A stretch of DNA of 64,000 nt from Nostoc sp. C052 (GCF_013393905.1 NZ_CP040272.1:6333501-6397500), one strand, 5' to 3'; shown: positions 54,882 through 63,850, counted from the first letter of the stretch. Notes: a model not told the origin generated them from the letters alone. Translations and numbers: made by a program.

Positions 54882-56030
54882 TCAATAGTCATTTGTAATT
54901 TCCCCCTCATCTGGTGCTGATTCAGATGAGTTGAGCCAGTGTCCAAATTCTGCCACAAAGCGATCGCTCAATATTGCTTCTCTAATTTTTTGCGTAAAGC
55001 GAATTAGCTCAGTAATGTTGTGAATGCTCAACAAGGTATAAGCCAAAATTTCCTGCGATCGCACTAAATGAGATATATAAGCACGGCTAAAATTTTGACA
55101 AGTGTAACAGTGACAAGTTTCATCTAAGGGCGTAAAATCTTCACGAAACTTAGCATTTTTTAAATTCCAGCGTCCGCCTTGGACTATCGCCGTTCCATGT
55201 CTCGCCCAACGGGTGGGAATTACACAATCAAATAAATCTACACCAGATGCGATCGCGATCGCCATTTCCCGATAAGTACCTACACCCATCAAGTAGCGCG
55301 GCTTATCGGGGGGTAGAAGCGGTGCTGTCACTTTGACAATTTCAGCCATCATTTCTGGTGGTTCTCCCACACTTACGCCACCAATGGCGTATCCGGGCAA
55401 ATCTAACTTAGCCAAAGCTTCAGCCGCACGGCAACGCAAATCTAAATACACGCCCCCTTGGACAATTCCAAACAAAGCCTGCTCACTATTTTGATGAGCC
55501 GTTATGCAACGTTCTAACCAGCGATAAGTGCGGTCAGTTGCGGTTTCCACTTCTTCGCGAGTCGCTGGGTAGGGTGGACACTCATCAAAGGCCATAATCA
55601 CATCTGCCCCTAAAGTATTTTGAATCTCAATGGAGCGTTCTGGTGTCAAGTTAATAATTCGTCCATCATGGGGTGAGCGGAAAGTTACACCTTCTTCAGT
55701 AATTTTTCGCATCTCACTTAAGCTGAAGACCTGAAACCCACCCGAATCTGTGAGCATTGGGCCGTTCCACCCCATAAATTTGTGCAACCCACCACCCCCA
55801 GCCACGATCGCTTCCCCTGGTTGTAGGTGAAGATGATAAGTATTGGATAAGATCATTTGCGCCCCAGTATCTCGTAGCTGGGCTGGGGTAATAGTTTTGA
55901 CATTTGCCAGCGTTCCCACTGGCATAAATCTGGGGGTTTCGACAAGACCGTGAGGGGTGAAAAACACTCCGGCTCTAGCTTTGGTTTGGCTACAGCAAGC
56001 AAGACATTGAAAAGAAAAATTCGCACTCAT
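54882..56030 (-). CDS. tgt: tRNA-guanine transglycosylase (queuosine synthesis)
   Basis: 382 residues. It exchanges guanine 34 of tRNAs for queuine precursor. Motifs: FTPHGLVETPRFMPVGTLANVKTI, LSNTYHLHLQPGE, DSGGFQVFSL, the nucleophile region DLFDCVIPTRWARHG and zinc ligands CHCYTCQNFSRAYISHL. The terminal residues TNDY-stop come from a heptamer repeat (TGA at 54882-54884). Confidence 0.95.
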   Translation of the reverse strand: MSANFSFQCLACCSQTKARAGVFFTPHGLVETPRFMPVGTLANVKTITPAQLRDTGAQMILSNTYHLHLQPGEAIVAGGGGLHKFMGWNGPMLTDSGGFQVFSLSEMRKITEEGVTFRSPHDGRIINLTPERSIEIQNTLGADVIMAFDECPPYPATREEVETATDRTYRWLERCITAHQNSEQALFGIVQGGVYLDLRCRAAEALAKLDLPGYAIGGVSVGEPPEMMAEIVKVTAPLLPPDKPRYLMGVGTYREMAIAIASGVDLFDCVIPTRWARHGTAIVQGGRWNLKNAKFREDFTPLDETCHCYTCQNFSRAYISHLVRSQEILAYTLLSIHNITELIRFTQKIREAILSDRFVAEFGHWLNSSESAPDEGEITNDY

Positions 56031-56476
56031 ACCATTTTGGATTTTAGATTTTGGATTGTGAAACGCTAATTGATGAAGAGTTTCAGAAATCCATAACTAG
56101 CAGCCATAAAACCAAATGGTATTAGGGCAAAATTAATATTATTTGGCTAAATTATGGACAAAAATAAAACAGGAGTCAGAATACAGAATTCAGAATACTC
56201 TTACCCATAAAGGGATAGAGTTTTCAGGCGAGAATATTTTAATTTTTTTTCGCCCACCATTCCACTCGCTTTTAACCAATATTTTCAGACGCGACTCGAA
56301 AATACTCGCTTGCCGCCGGCGCTATCACCCACTCGTACAGAATTCATACTGAATTCTGACTCCTGAGTTCTGAATTCTTCTTATAAAAATTGGTAATTGA
56401 GTTTTAGTGAATACTTAAGCATTCACTACTAACCTAGTTACCAACTTTACGAGTATATACTCAAAATAATTGTTAT
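56031..56476. repeat. Repeat-filled intergenic region
   Basis: Contains CAGAATTC/CTGAATTCTGACTCCTGAG repeats on both sides (about 56172-56195 and 56348-56385) with a GC-rich piece between, i.e. a loose inverted repeat of ~210 bp. The short frame inside is only repeat translation. No gene supported. Confidence 0.55.
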
Positions 56477-56929
56477 TTAGAAAGAATCAGAACAATCATC
56501 GTCAATTTCTGCATCCCACCTGGCTGAGAGTACTTGTTCCATCATCGCTTCTATGGCACTGACATTGAAGCTTCGCTCTCGTCGCTCTTGTAAAGGGGTT
56601 GAGCGGGGAATTAACCGCAGACACACTCCTTCTTGCATCAGATCGAAGTAGGTTTCTTGTTGCGGTGACTGCTTGAGTTCCAAATAATCAAAACTACAAA
56701 CATTCAGATATAGCGCACGGTTAGCCACTAAGGTAGACCTTTGTGGATTGGCAAAAACTTCCATCACATCCCCTTCACCCTCGCTCAGTACCTTATCTTC
56801 TTGGGTGTAGATGTAGTGGACTCGACCTAAATCTGCCAGCAATCGCCGGATGTCGAGCTTATTCACAATGATGCCCGTGTTAATAATGCACGGAGCTGGT
56901 ATCCTGGTGTCGGGTAGATGGTGACTCAT
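56477..56929 (-). CDS. Conserved hypothetical protein
   Basis: 150 residues: THLPDTR-like start, INTGIIVNKLDIRRLLADLGRVHYIYTQEDKVLSEGEGDVMEVFANPQRSTLVANRALYLNV, then LKQSPQQETYFDLMQEGVCLRLIPRSTP and an acidic tail WDAEIDDDCSDSF. The mix of strands and conserved acidic/aromatic residues suggests a soluble alpha/beta protein. I recognise it as a family seen in cyanobacteria but cannot name it. No operon partner. Confidence 0.6.
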   Translation of the reverse strand: MSHHLPDTRIPAPCIINTGIIVNKLDIRRLLADLGRVHYIYTQEDKVLSEGEGDVMEVFANPQRSTLVANRALYLNVCSFDYLELKQSPQQETYFDLMQEGVCLRLIPRSTPLQERRERSFNVSAIEAMMEQVLSARWDAEIDDDCSDSF

Positions 56930-57303
56930 AGGAAAATGGCGATTGAGCTAAGGAGAGCAACAACATAGCTAAACTGTCATAATTGAGTAGCTTGTTTACT
57001 CCCTACATTTAAAAAAATATCAATTTTATGGGGCAATCGTCTAATAATTTGGAGGAAGTTTTTAGTTAACGAATACAAAATATAAATTTTGCTCCCTGAT
57101 GGAATTTTCACTTCCTAAATCATTCGTTTTTGTATAAAAACTACCTAAGATTATTTACTTACCACTTAGACCAGGATAACAAAATTTTCAAGGAGAATGT
57201 CTGATAGAAGTAAATCTTATCTAAAGTTTTAAAGTTTGGTCATGTCGGTTGTACGAAATCAAGATTATTATCCAGCAGTTTACCAAAAATTAATGTTATT
57301 CCG
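56930..57303. other. AT-rich gap before cobS
   Basis: No gene, repeat or cobalamin riboswitch consensus recognised in this 374-bp region between divergent genes. Confidence 0.4.
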
Positions 57304-58083
57304 ATGACGAAACAGCAACAGTGGTGGAAAAAGCTGCTGTTAAAGCTGGCAGCTAGTATTATATTTTATACAATTATTCCACTGCCGTATTTGAGCGGAT
57401 TGGATTTTCGGGGAGTGGCACGTCTTGTTGTACTTGTCGGGTTGATAATTGGGGGAATTTTAGGGTTAGTGGATACGGGGATGGATTATATTGGTATGCC
57501 CGTGTTAACTCGTAGTGCTTTGGTAGTAAGTGTTTGGATTGGCATCACAGGAGGATTGCACTTAGATGGGGCAATGGATACTGCCGATGGTTTGGCAGTG
57601 GGTGACCCAGATCGGCGATTGGAGGTGATGGCGGATAGTGCCACAGGAGCCTTTGGGGCAATGGCTGCGATCGCCTTGGTGATACTAAAAATAACCGCCT
57701 TGACAGATATGCCAGAAAACCGTTGCTTGTTGCTAATGGCTGCTTGTGGTTGGGGACGTTGGGGACAGCAACTAGCGATCGCCCGATATCCCTATCTGAA
57801 AGCAACTGGTAAAGGCGCATTTCACAAACAAGCCATTCGTTCCTACAAAGATTTGTTACCAGGACTATTGTTGTTGTTTAGTTTGAGTGGTTTACTTTGG
57901 CTGATAGATAAACAGCAGCTATTTCTCGCACTGGCAATGATAATTGCTGGAAGTGCGATCGCCACTTTAACCGGTGCATGGTTCAACCATAAACTAGGCG
58001 GGCACACCGGAGATACCTACGGCGCAGTCGTCGAGTGGACTGAAGCCTTATTTCTCTGCGTATTGACCGCCGTAGGAAGTTAG
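57304..58083 (+). CDS. cobS: Adenosylcobinamide-GDP ribazoletransferase
   Basis: 259 residues, about six membrane helices. CobS joins the lower ligand alpha-ribazole to adenosylcobinamide-GDP in the last steps of cobalamin (pseudo-B12) assembly. The catalytic signature GGLHLDGAMDTADGLAVGDPDRRLEVMADSATGAFG (Asp-rich, Mg-binding) is complete. LGGHTGDTYGAVVEWTEA near the end is also typical. The TAG stop falls in a heptamer AGTTAGG repeat. Confidence 0.93.
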   Translation: MTKQQQWWKKLLLKLAASIIFYTIIPLPYLSGLDFRGVARLVVLVGLIIGGILGLVDTGMDYIGMPVLTRSALVVSVWIGITGGLHLDGAMDTADGLAVGDPDRRLEVMADSATGAFGAMAAIALVILKITALTDMPENRCLLLMAACGWGRWGQQLAIARYPYLKATGKGAFHKQAIRSYKDLLPGLLLLFSLSGLLWLIDKQQLFLALAMIIAGSAIATLTGAWFNHKLGGHTGDTYGAVVEWTEALFLCVLTAVGS

Positions 58084-58094
58084 GAGTGAGGAGT

Positions 58095-58135
58095 GAAAAA
58101 TCCAAACTCCTAACTCCAAACTCCTAACTCCTAAC
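58095..58135. repeat. Heptamer repeat (AACTCCT)
   Basis: Several seven-base AACTCC(T/A) units between convergent cobS and the PPC gene. The cobS stop is at its left edge. Confidence 0.8.
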
Positions 58136-58142
58136 TCAGCAC

Positions 58143-58598
58143 TCATTTAATTGGTTGCAACTTTGTCACCTTGAGTTTAAAAGCCCCAACCCCAGTTTCC
58201 CCAAAAGACCGGACACGAATCACATAATTCCCTGTCTCTACGATGCGAGTAAATAGTAGGGAATTGCTAGTACCATCAGGGCCATCATCATTTTCTGCCA
58301 GAGTCGAACCATCAGGTGCTAGTAGTGTGATGATGCTGTCAAAGTTTTCAGATGACAGGTCAACAGCTAAATTATCGCCCTTCTGTAACTTCACTGTGTA
58401 ATCACGAGCAAACCCACCTTGACCTGTGGGAATGTCTTTGTCTGAGAGACTATCAGTAATTTCAGTACTGTTAGATAAAGGAATTGGACTATACAACTTA
58501 TTTTGAGCAAAAGCTGCACTTATACTTATGCCTATTGCCAGCAATGTGGCAGGAATGATGATGAGTTGCTTTAAACCTGCCGCAAAAACTTTATTCAT
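58143..58598 (-). CDS. Exported PPC-domain (pre-peptidase C-terminal) protein
   Basis: About 151 residues from the ATG at 58598. Signal peptide 1-32 (ends AAFA). The rest is one PPC beta-sandwich: YTVKLQKGDNLAVDLSSENFDSIITLLAPDGSTLAENDDGPDGTSNSLLFTRIVETGNYVIRVRSFG. PPC domains are usually tails of secreted peptidases and are removed on maturation. A stand-alone domain suggests a periplasmic or surface carbohydrate- or protein-binding role. Confidence 0.8.
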   Translation of the reverse strand: MNKVFAAGLKQLIIIPATLLAIGISISAAFAQNKLYSPIPLSNSTEITDSLSDKDIPTGQGGFARDYTVKLQKGDNLAVDLSSENFDSIITLLAPDGSTLAENDDGPDGTSNSLLFTRIVETGNYVIRVRSFGETGVGAFKLKVTKLQPIK

Positions 58599-58644
58599 AC
58601 ATTTCAAGCAATTTTTCTACAAAAATAGGGTAATTCGGTCAATC

Positions 58645-58672
58645 GATTTTGGATTTTGGATTTTGGATTTTG
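58645..58672. repeat. Heptamer repeat (GATTTTG)
   Basis: Four exact tandem copies of GATTTTG. Confidence 0.92.
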
Positions 58673-58770
58673 GATTGACCCCGACTACAAGGGTACGGGG
58701 CATTATAATTTTAAATTTGGGATTTTGGATTTATTCCGCTCACTAGGAGCGGGGCATGAACCGAAATAAT

Positions 58771-58805
58771 CTAAAATCTAAAATCTAAAATCTAAAATCT
58801 AAAAT
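58771..58805. repeat. Heptamer repeat (CTAAAAT)
   Basis: Five exact tandem copies of CTAAAAT. It faces the GATTTTG array at 58645 across a GC-rich hairpin region (about 58673-58760), so the two arrays can partly pair. Confidence 0.92.
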
Positions 58806-58838
58806 TGGCACGGTCAATTTATCAAGGAAGGCAATCCT

Positions 58839-59516
58839 TCATCCGTCTTTGACAGCAGTGGCTACAGCTACTAATCCTAAGACTACAATTCCATACTGAC
58901 GAAGTGTTTGCACAGCAGACCTGGCAGTAGCACCAGTAGTATAAATGTCGTCCACTAACAGCACTGGGATATTTGGAGGATGATGGCGAAATTCTTGCCC
59001 AACAGCAAAAGCTTGAGCCAAGTTTTTTTCTCGTTTAGATACCGATAAACCAAATTGCGCTTCAGTTTCTCGCACTCTTACTAGACCGTTTAGTTTTAAT
59101 TTTAATCCAGTTATTTCGCAGAAGCTTTGTGCGATCAGTGCGGCTTGATTGTATTTACGTTGCTTTTGTTTGCCAGCGTGGAGTGGGATGGGAACTACCA
59201 CAGGCTGGCTATCTCGCCTCGGTGAATTTAACAACCATGCTTCTCCTAACCATTGACCCAAAGGACGAGCTATTTGGGGTTGATTTTCGTATTTCATCGC
59301 CGCGATCGCTCGTTTCACCGGGCCACCATACTCCCCCCAGCCAAAAACTGGTATTGGCTCTTGCCATAGAGAAATTGGGTCTTTACGTTGACATTTTTGT
59401 AATTGTCTGGTGCAGTTCTGGCAGAATTCTTGAGAAGTTGAGCGTTGACATAGGGGGCAATGGGATTGGAGAAAAAGATTGAGTAAACTTGTGAGATTTT
59501 TAATCCAAATGTGCAT
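58839..59516 (-). CDS. comF: ComF-family phosphoribosyltransferase-like protein
   Basis: 225 residues. N-terminal zinc ribbon CPLCQRSTSQEFCQNCTRQL. The phosphoribosyltransferase fold has the PRPP-binding loop VLLVDDIYTTGATARSAVQTL. In naturally competent bacteria ComF is needed for DNA uptake, and in others it has an unknown PRTase-like role. The gene runs toward cobS and PPC, alone. Some Nostoc strains are transformable, so a competence link is plausible but inferred. Confidence 0.88.
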   Translation of the reverse strand: MHIWIKNLTSLLNLFLQSHCPLCQRSTSQEFCQNCTRQLQKCQRKDPISLWQEPIPVFGWGEYGGPVKRAIAAMKYENQPQIARPLGQWLGEAWLLNSPRRDSQPVVVPIPLHAGKQKQRKYNQAALIAQSFCEITGLKLKLNGLVRVRETEAQFGLSVSKREKNLAQAFAVGQEFRHHPPNIPVLLVDDIYTTGATARSAVQTLRQYGIVVLGLVAVATAVKDG

Positions 59517-59550
59517 TGAGAATTGTCCTTAGTCATTAGTAATTAGTCTT

Positions 59551-59582
59551 TGACCAATGACTAATGACCATTGACCAATGAC
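59551..59582. repeat. Heptamer repeat (TGACCAA/TGACTAA) encoding a gene end
   Basis: Four tandem units. Read on the minus strand they encode the last residues (SLVNGH-stop) of the GNAT gene. Confidence 0.9.
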
Positions 59583-60094
59583 TTCACATACACGCGATCG
59601 CACCTTGTTGTTTCTACCCCCGTTGCTGGGGTGTAGCCGTTGCTTTCATACAGCTTGACTGCTTCCACCAAAACGCTGGCGGTTTCAATCCAAATTTCCT
59701 GAAAACCACGCTTTGCGATCGCTGCTTCTAGCTGTTGTAACAAATATTTCCCTAATCCCAAACCCCTGATGCTGGGTAAAAGATACATTTTGCGGATTTC
59801 TACAGCTTTTTCGCCTCGGTGTATGGGGTAGTATGCTCCAGTACCGACTAACTGGCTTTGGTGTTCAATTACCCAAAACTCTCCCCCAGTAGCTAAATAA
59901 TATTCCTCTACTCGCAGCACATCTCGGTCAGCACCGTTTGGTTCCCAACCCAAACCGTATTCTGATAATACATAACTGATAACTTCAGCGGCTCTTGTGC
60001 GATCGCTTTTCACCCAATCACGAATTATAAAATCTTGATAATAGTTTTTCATTACCATTTGCTGGTCAAGTTTACACAGAAAAATTTTCCGCAT
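59561..60094 (-). CDS. GNAT-family N-acetyltransferase
   Basis: 177 residues from the ATG at 60094. A downstream ATG at 60058 is the alternative start. Acetyl-CoA-binding motif A is MYLLPSIRGLGLGKYLLQQLEAAIAKRGFQEIWIETA, and motif B is VKLYESNGYTPA. The layout resembles enzymes acetylating small amines or amino acids. Its 3' end is made of heptamer repeats. It lies next to an insertion sequence. Confidence 0.82.
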   Translation of the reverse strand: MRKIFLCKLDQQMVMKNYYQDFIIRDWVKSDRTRAAEVISYVLSEYGLGWEPNGADRDVLRVEEYYLATGGEFWVIEHQSQLVGTGAYYPIHRGEKAVEIRKMYLLPSIRGLGLGKYLLQQLEAAIAKRGFQEIWIETASVLVEAVKLYESNGYTPATGVETTRCDRVYVKSLVNGH

Positions 60095-60348
60095 CTATAT
60101 CCCAATTTACCCAGCAAATAGCTTTTATGGCAGAGTCTATTTTAGACGACACTCTCAAGGTGTCAATAAAAAAGGGAAAAGGTTAAAGGGGAAAGGGGAA
60201 AGGGATGAACAGGTCGCGCCACTTGTGGGCAAGGTTTTTACCTTCCTCATAAAATTTGGATTATTTCGCGCCACTTGCGGGCGTTAGCGGAGCGGGACGC
60301 AGTACGGTTTTTACCTTTCCCCCTTCCCCCTTCTTGATAAAGTGACAA
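60095..60348. repeat. Repeat-rich gap left of the insertion sequence
   Basis: A pyrimidine/purine CCCTTTCCCC-type tract appears in both orientations (60180-60205 and 60313-60330). Two copies of CGCGCCACTTG(T/C)GGGC occur at about 60218-60233 and 60277-60292. The region ends with the 19-bp sequence that flanks the insertion sequence. It is probably an older miniature element, but its ends could not be fixed. Confidence 0.5.
60330..60348. repeat. 19-bp direct repeat, left flank of the insertion sequence
   Basis: CTTCTTGATAAAGTGACAA. An identical copy follows the element at 61522-61540. Longer than the 8-10 bp usual for ISAs1-type elements. Confidence 0.9.
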
Positions 60349-61521
60349 CAGGGTGGTTTCATACAACGAGAGAAAAATAATAATGATTTATAGAGGGTGG
60401 AGAAAAATGGATAACTAACAAGTATGAATCTCGTCGAACAATTGCAGCAAGTCCCAGACTATAGACACATCCGAGGACGAAGGCATGAATTATGGTTGGT
60501 ATTATTGCTCATATTGCTCGGAGCAATGACTGGGTATTGGGGCTACCGGCCACTGGAAGATTTTACCAAAGTACACAGACGGAGCTTAATTGAGCTGTTA
60601 AACCTAGATGAAACAATGAAGTTTCCATCCTATTCAACGTTCCGACGAGTACTCAAAACAGTAGATTTTCAGCCATTCACCGACTTATTTAATAATTGGG
60701 CGTTAGTTTTTGTTCCACCGATGCCAGGAGAAAGATTGGCAATTGACGGAAAAGGCATTCGTTGCACAGTCACAGATTACAGTCAGTCCTACCAAAACTT
60801 TATCAGTACAGTATCGGTTTATAGTCATGAACGAGGTATTGTACTCAGGATGCAACCAATGTCCAACAAAAAAATTAGTGAAGTAGCGATCGTAAAACAA
60901 TTAATCTTCGAGTTTTGTGGTCAACAAGTCGTTTTTACACTTGATGCTCTACACTGCCAAAAAAAACTGTATCACTGATTGTCAATAGTGGCAATGACTA
61001 CCTGATTGGATTAAAAGAAAATCAACCGACACTCTACAAAATGGCTCAAACCGAGTTACAACAAGATGTTCCACTTAGCAGTGCCACAACTGTAGAGAAT
61101 GTTCATTCTCGGCTAGTTCAACGTCAGTGCAAGGTTTTTGCTGCCCCCGAACAAATTCAAAAAAAATGGTCTGGACTCAAAACTTTTATTGTTGTCGAGC
61201 GTCAGGGTGAGCGCAATGGTCGGCCATTTTACGAGCGTCAATTCTATATCTGTAGTCAATATCTCGAAGCTCAACAGTTACTTGCCGACATTCAAGGGCA
61301 TTGGGGAATCGAAAATCGACTTCATTGGGTAAGAGATGTGACATTCAAAGAAGACTTTCCACTACGGCGTGGTGGCAATGCCCCTGTGAATTGGTCTATC
61401 TTACACAACTTTTTTATTACGATCGCACGCAAACTCGGTTTCCGAACTATTCCTCAAGCACAACGCGCACTCTCCAACCAACTCGATAGAGTTTTTTCTT
61501 TCTTTGTATGAAACCACCCTG
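60349..61521 (+). mobile_element. ISAs1-type insertion sequence (1173 bp)
   Basis: Perfect 16-bp inverted ends CAGGGTGGTTTCATAC / GTATGAAACCACCCTG, exact 19-bp direct repeats outside. One transposase with DDE residues: LAIDGKGIR (D), FTLDALHCQKK (D) and GHWGIENRLHWVRDVTF (E). The perfect ends and flanks suggest recent insertion. It sits between the acetyltransferase and the PhoX gene. Confidence 0.9.
60424..61511 (+). CDS. ISAs1-family transposase, in two frames joined at an A8 run
   Basis: Part 1 (60424-60978) begins MNLVEQLQQVPDYRHIRGRRHELWLVLLL, typical of ISAs1 (H-repeat associated) transposases, and reads to CQKKLYH-stop. A -1 slip in the eight A residues (60959-60966) continues as CQKKTVSLIVNSGNDYLIGLKENQPTLYKMAQTE to 61511, about 362 residues in all. 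Both halves are conserved and all three catalytic acids are present. It is either a one-base contraction of a homopolymer (a dead gene or a sequencing error) or slippage-dependent expression. ISAs1 transposases are usually one frame. Confidence 0.8.
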
Positions 61522-61540
61522 CTTCTTGATAAAGTGACAA
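61522..61540. repeat. 19-bp direct repeat, right flank of the insertion sequence
   Basis: CTTCTTGATAAAGTGACAA, identical to the left copy at 60330-60348. Confidence 0.9.
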
Positions 61541-61571
61541 GGGGAGGAGAATTTTCTTCCCCTCCCCTTGT
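61538..61571. terminator. GC-rich hairpin at the phoX 3' end
   Basis: CAAGGGGAGG pairs with CCTCCCCTTG, with GAA/TTC inside. It sits downstream of the minus-strand PhoX-type gene. It lacks a T-run, so termination is only likely. Confidence 0.5.
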
Positions 61572-61617
61572 CTGCTTACCAAAGATGATTCAGCAATATA
61601 GTCATGCGAGGTTCAAA

Positions 61618-62973
61618 TTAGTCTCGATGACTTGTCCAAGGGCCCCAGATAGCTAAAGTAATACCAGGGGTTTGAATGTTGACGAACAAAGTATCACCAT
61701 CAGGTGAAAAGCAAGCTCCACAAAATTCGCTATCATTTAAGGCGTTACGCGCAAAATCATAGAGTTCACCTTGGGGTGTAACACCTCTTAAGAAATTGTC
61801 ACCACCGCCATCTTCACAGAGAATGAGATCGCCAAAAGGTGCCACAACTATGTTATCGGGCATGTCTAGCTCATCTCTAGATTGAGATTCAACAAACAGT
61901 TCAATTGTCTCTTTACCTGGAATGTAGCGCCATACCTGACCACCACCTACAGGGCCGCCACTTGTAGCAGTGAAGTAAAATTCACCTTTGCTCTTCTTGT
62001 CGTCATCCTTGCCGTTTTTGTCTTTCTTGCCCTGGTTGTCATCGTACCAAATGCCTTCCCCACGGTTAAACTGGGCTGCACCTAAAGCACGACCTTGGGA
62101 TCTGACATTATCTACAGTCGTGGGATTTGGTTCAGGAATAGTTACCCAATCTACATCCCATTTCTGTCCAACTACAAAACCGGTGGTGGTGTTAACCTGA
62201 GGCTTCTCCTTAATCCTCAAAGCCTGGAGAGTGCCTCCTGCTTTTAAATTGCCATACTCTGTGGGGATAAAACGGTAGAAGAGGCTATCTCCTTTATCTT
62301 CAGTCTGATAGACAATCCCAGTTTTGGGATCTACAGCTATAGCCTCATGATTAAACCGTCCCATAGCAACTAGAGGCACTGGGTTTACAGGAGAGGTGGC
62401 GCTAGCTGGAACCTCAAAGTTATAACCGTGTGGCTTGGTGACTCTATTACTTAGACTCGGTATAGTTGTATCTTCTTCACAGCTAATCCATGAACCCCAA
62501 GGAGTTAGACCACCTGCACAGTTACGAATGGTTCCACCGAGAGAAGCAAACTCTTTGATCAACTGGCGATCGCGTCCAACAATTAGAGTTGTAGTGCCAC
62601 CTCTGCATATAGGATCGTAGGGATTCAGCACTTCTACTCCTGGTAGACGAGTGCCAGTACTGTTACTTAGTTCGTGATTGCGAACCAAAATTGTTGTATT
62701 TCTGGGGCCAGGGAAAGCTGCCATCCCATCATGATTACTAGGCTCTAGATTGCCATCGCTCATCAAAGTACCTGTACGAGATATAACTCGATACTGAAAT
62801 CCTCTTGGTAATTCTAAAATTCCATCAGCACCGGGGAAAAGCGGCCCATATCCTTTACCAAATCTTCGACCAAAAGCTTGTCTGGCAAGAAGACCTTCCA
62901 TAGGGGACACCATTAAAGTGCCCACAGCAGTAGTACCTGCTATTGCAAAGAATTTACGTCTTGAAAATGTCAT
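61618..62973 (-). CDS. phoX: PhoX-type (DUF839) phosphatase, Tat-exported
   Basis: 451 residues. Twin-arginine signal FSRRKFFAIAGTTAVGTLM. PhoX beta-propeller signatures: NHDGMAAFPGPRNTTILVRNHE, LTPWGSWISCEED, GRFNHEAIAVDPKTGIVYQTEDKGDSLFYRF, GEFYFTATSGGP and LCEDGGGDNFLRGVTP. PhoX enzymes are Ca/Fe alkaline phosphatases. A low-complexity insert GKKDKNGKDDDKKSKG (about 315-330) lies in a loop. The catalytic acids typical of PhoX are present, but assignment to the exact enzyme rather than another DUF839 protein needs a search. A second exported phosphatase (PhoD type) lies 9 kb away. Confidence 0.85.
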   Translation of the reverse strand: MTFSRRKFFAIAGTTAVGTLMVSPMEGLLARQAFGRRFGKGYGPLFPGADGILELPRGFQYRVISRTGTLMSDGNLEPSNHDGMAAFPGPRNTTILVRNHELSNSTGTRLPGVEVLNPYDPICRGGTTTLIVGRDRQLIKEFASLGGTIRNCAGGLTPWGSWISCEEDTTIPSLSNRVTKPHGYNFEVPASATSPVNPVPLVAMGRFNHEAIAVDPKTGIVYQTEDKGDSLFYRFIPTEYGNLKAGGTLQALRIKEKPQVNTTTGFVVGQKWDVDWVTIPEPNPTTVDNVRSQGRALGAAQFNRGEGIWYDDNQGKKDKNGKDDDKKSKGEFYFTATSGGPVGGGQVWRYIPGKETIELFVESQSRDELDMPDNIVVAPFGDLILCEDGGGDNFLRGVTPQGELYDFARNALNDSEFCGACFSPDGDTLFVNIQTPGITLAIWGPWTSHRD

Positions 62974-63445
62974 GAAAACGGTTTGGTTACTTAAATGCTG
63001 AAAGAAAAATATTTGATTTTGATTAAATTTGGGTAATGCTTTATTTAACTTAGGGGTAGTTAATAAAAGATGAATTTATATAAAATTTGCTAAAAACAAG
63101 GCAAATTTATGTAGCAATACGGTTTAGTTAAGGGCTACTGGCAACAACTTTGGGTTTTTGAGAGACGCGATAAATCGCCGTATATACAAGGGTTTTGTAG
63201 CTCTATCTGAACTGTATTGATTTATGTAAATAGAATTTTAATGTGATAGGCTAAGTTTTTTAAACTTACCTGAATTCCACTCAAGGATTGCCAACGCAGC
63301 CGATACTTTAACAATGCAAGTCGATGCATTCACATTGTCGGGTATTGCTAAATTTAATTTGCTACGAATTAATGAAATGCTGTCCTAAGATATTTTGGAA
63401 GGATGGCTTTTTAGCAGAAAGACGTGACACATACCAAAACTGTAA
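62974..63445. other. Intergenic region with a miniature element
   Basis: Holds CAATAC element copy 4 (63115-63219) with its 10-bp duplications. AT-rich otherwise. The phoX promoter should lie at 62980-63100. No Pho box identified. Confidence 0.6.
63115..63219. mobile_element. CAATAC miniature element, copy 4 (105 bp)
   Basis: Ends CAATACGGTTTAG and (inverted) CAATACAGTTCAG. Flanks ATTTATGTAG (63105-63114) and ATTTATGTAA (63220-63229), a 10-bp duplication with one mismatch. It contains a GAGACGCGATAAATCGC piece of the palindromic repeat family. Confidence 0.82.
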
Positions 63446-63850
63446 TTAACTGACAATTCCGAGATTGTTGTAGATTTCGATGAGATTGCCATCAGGATCG
63501 CGGAAATGAGCTGTACGAATTCCCCAGTCTGAGCGATCTTGCGGTTCAGTCACAACGATCGCATTCTGAGCTTTTACTTGCTCATAGACCTCATCCACGT
63601 TATCGACTGCGAAAACTAAAACAGTTTTATCTCGACTAGCAACATAAGAAGGCTGTTCAATTCTGGGGACTACTTCAGCCATTAATTCTTTTTTAAACAA
63701 ACCTAGTTTGAGATATCCGGTATTAAACTCAGCATATCCGCTATCTTCATCGCCCCAATCGACATCAAACTTTAGCAGATCCCGGTAGAACAGAAAAGAA
63801 TCTTTATAGTTTGAGACAAGTAGTCTCAGGTGTGTTAACTGAAGCTTCAT
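63446..63850 (-). CDS. VOC-family protein
   Basis: 134 residues with two paired modules: LTHLRLLVSNYKDSFLFYRDLLKFDVDWG and TVLVFAVDNVDEVYEQVKAQ, ending HFRDPDGNLIEIYNNLG, the terminal strand with the Glu ligand. Glyoxalase/bleomycin-resistance-like. The first ligand position (H in LTHL) is present. Function unknown. Starts 18 bp after the partial gene at the right edge, probably co-transcribed. Confidence 0.82.
   Translation of the reverse strand: MKLQLTHLRLLVSNYKDSFLFYRDLLKFDVDWGDEDSGYAEFNTGYLKLGLFKKELMAEVVPRIEQPSYVASRDKTVLVFAVDNVDEVYEQVKAQNAIVVTEPQDRSDWGIRTAHFRDPDGNLIEIYNNLGIVS

Noticed and set aside
56143..56352. 69-codon frame right of tgt
   Set aside because: Composed of CAGAATTC-type repeats. 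No codon pattern or family.
58645..58805. Heptamer arrays as a CRISPR array
   Set aside because: Units are seven bases with no spacers and no cas genes nearby.
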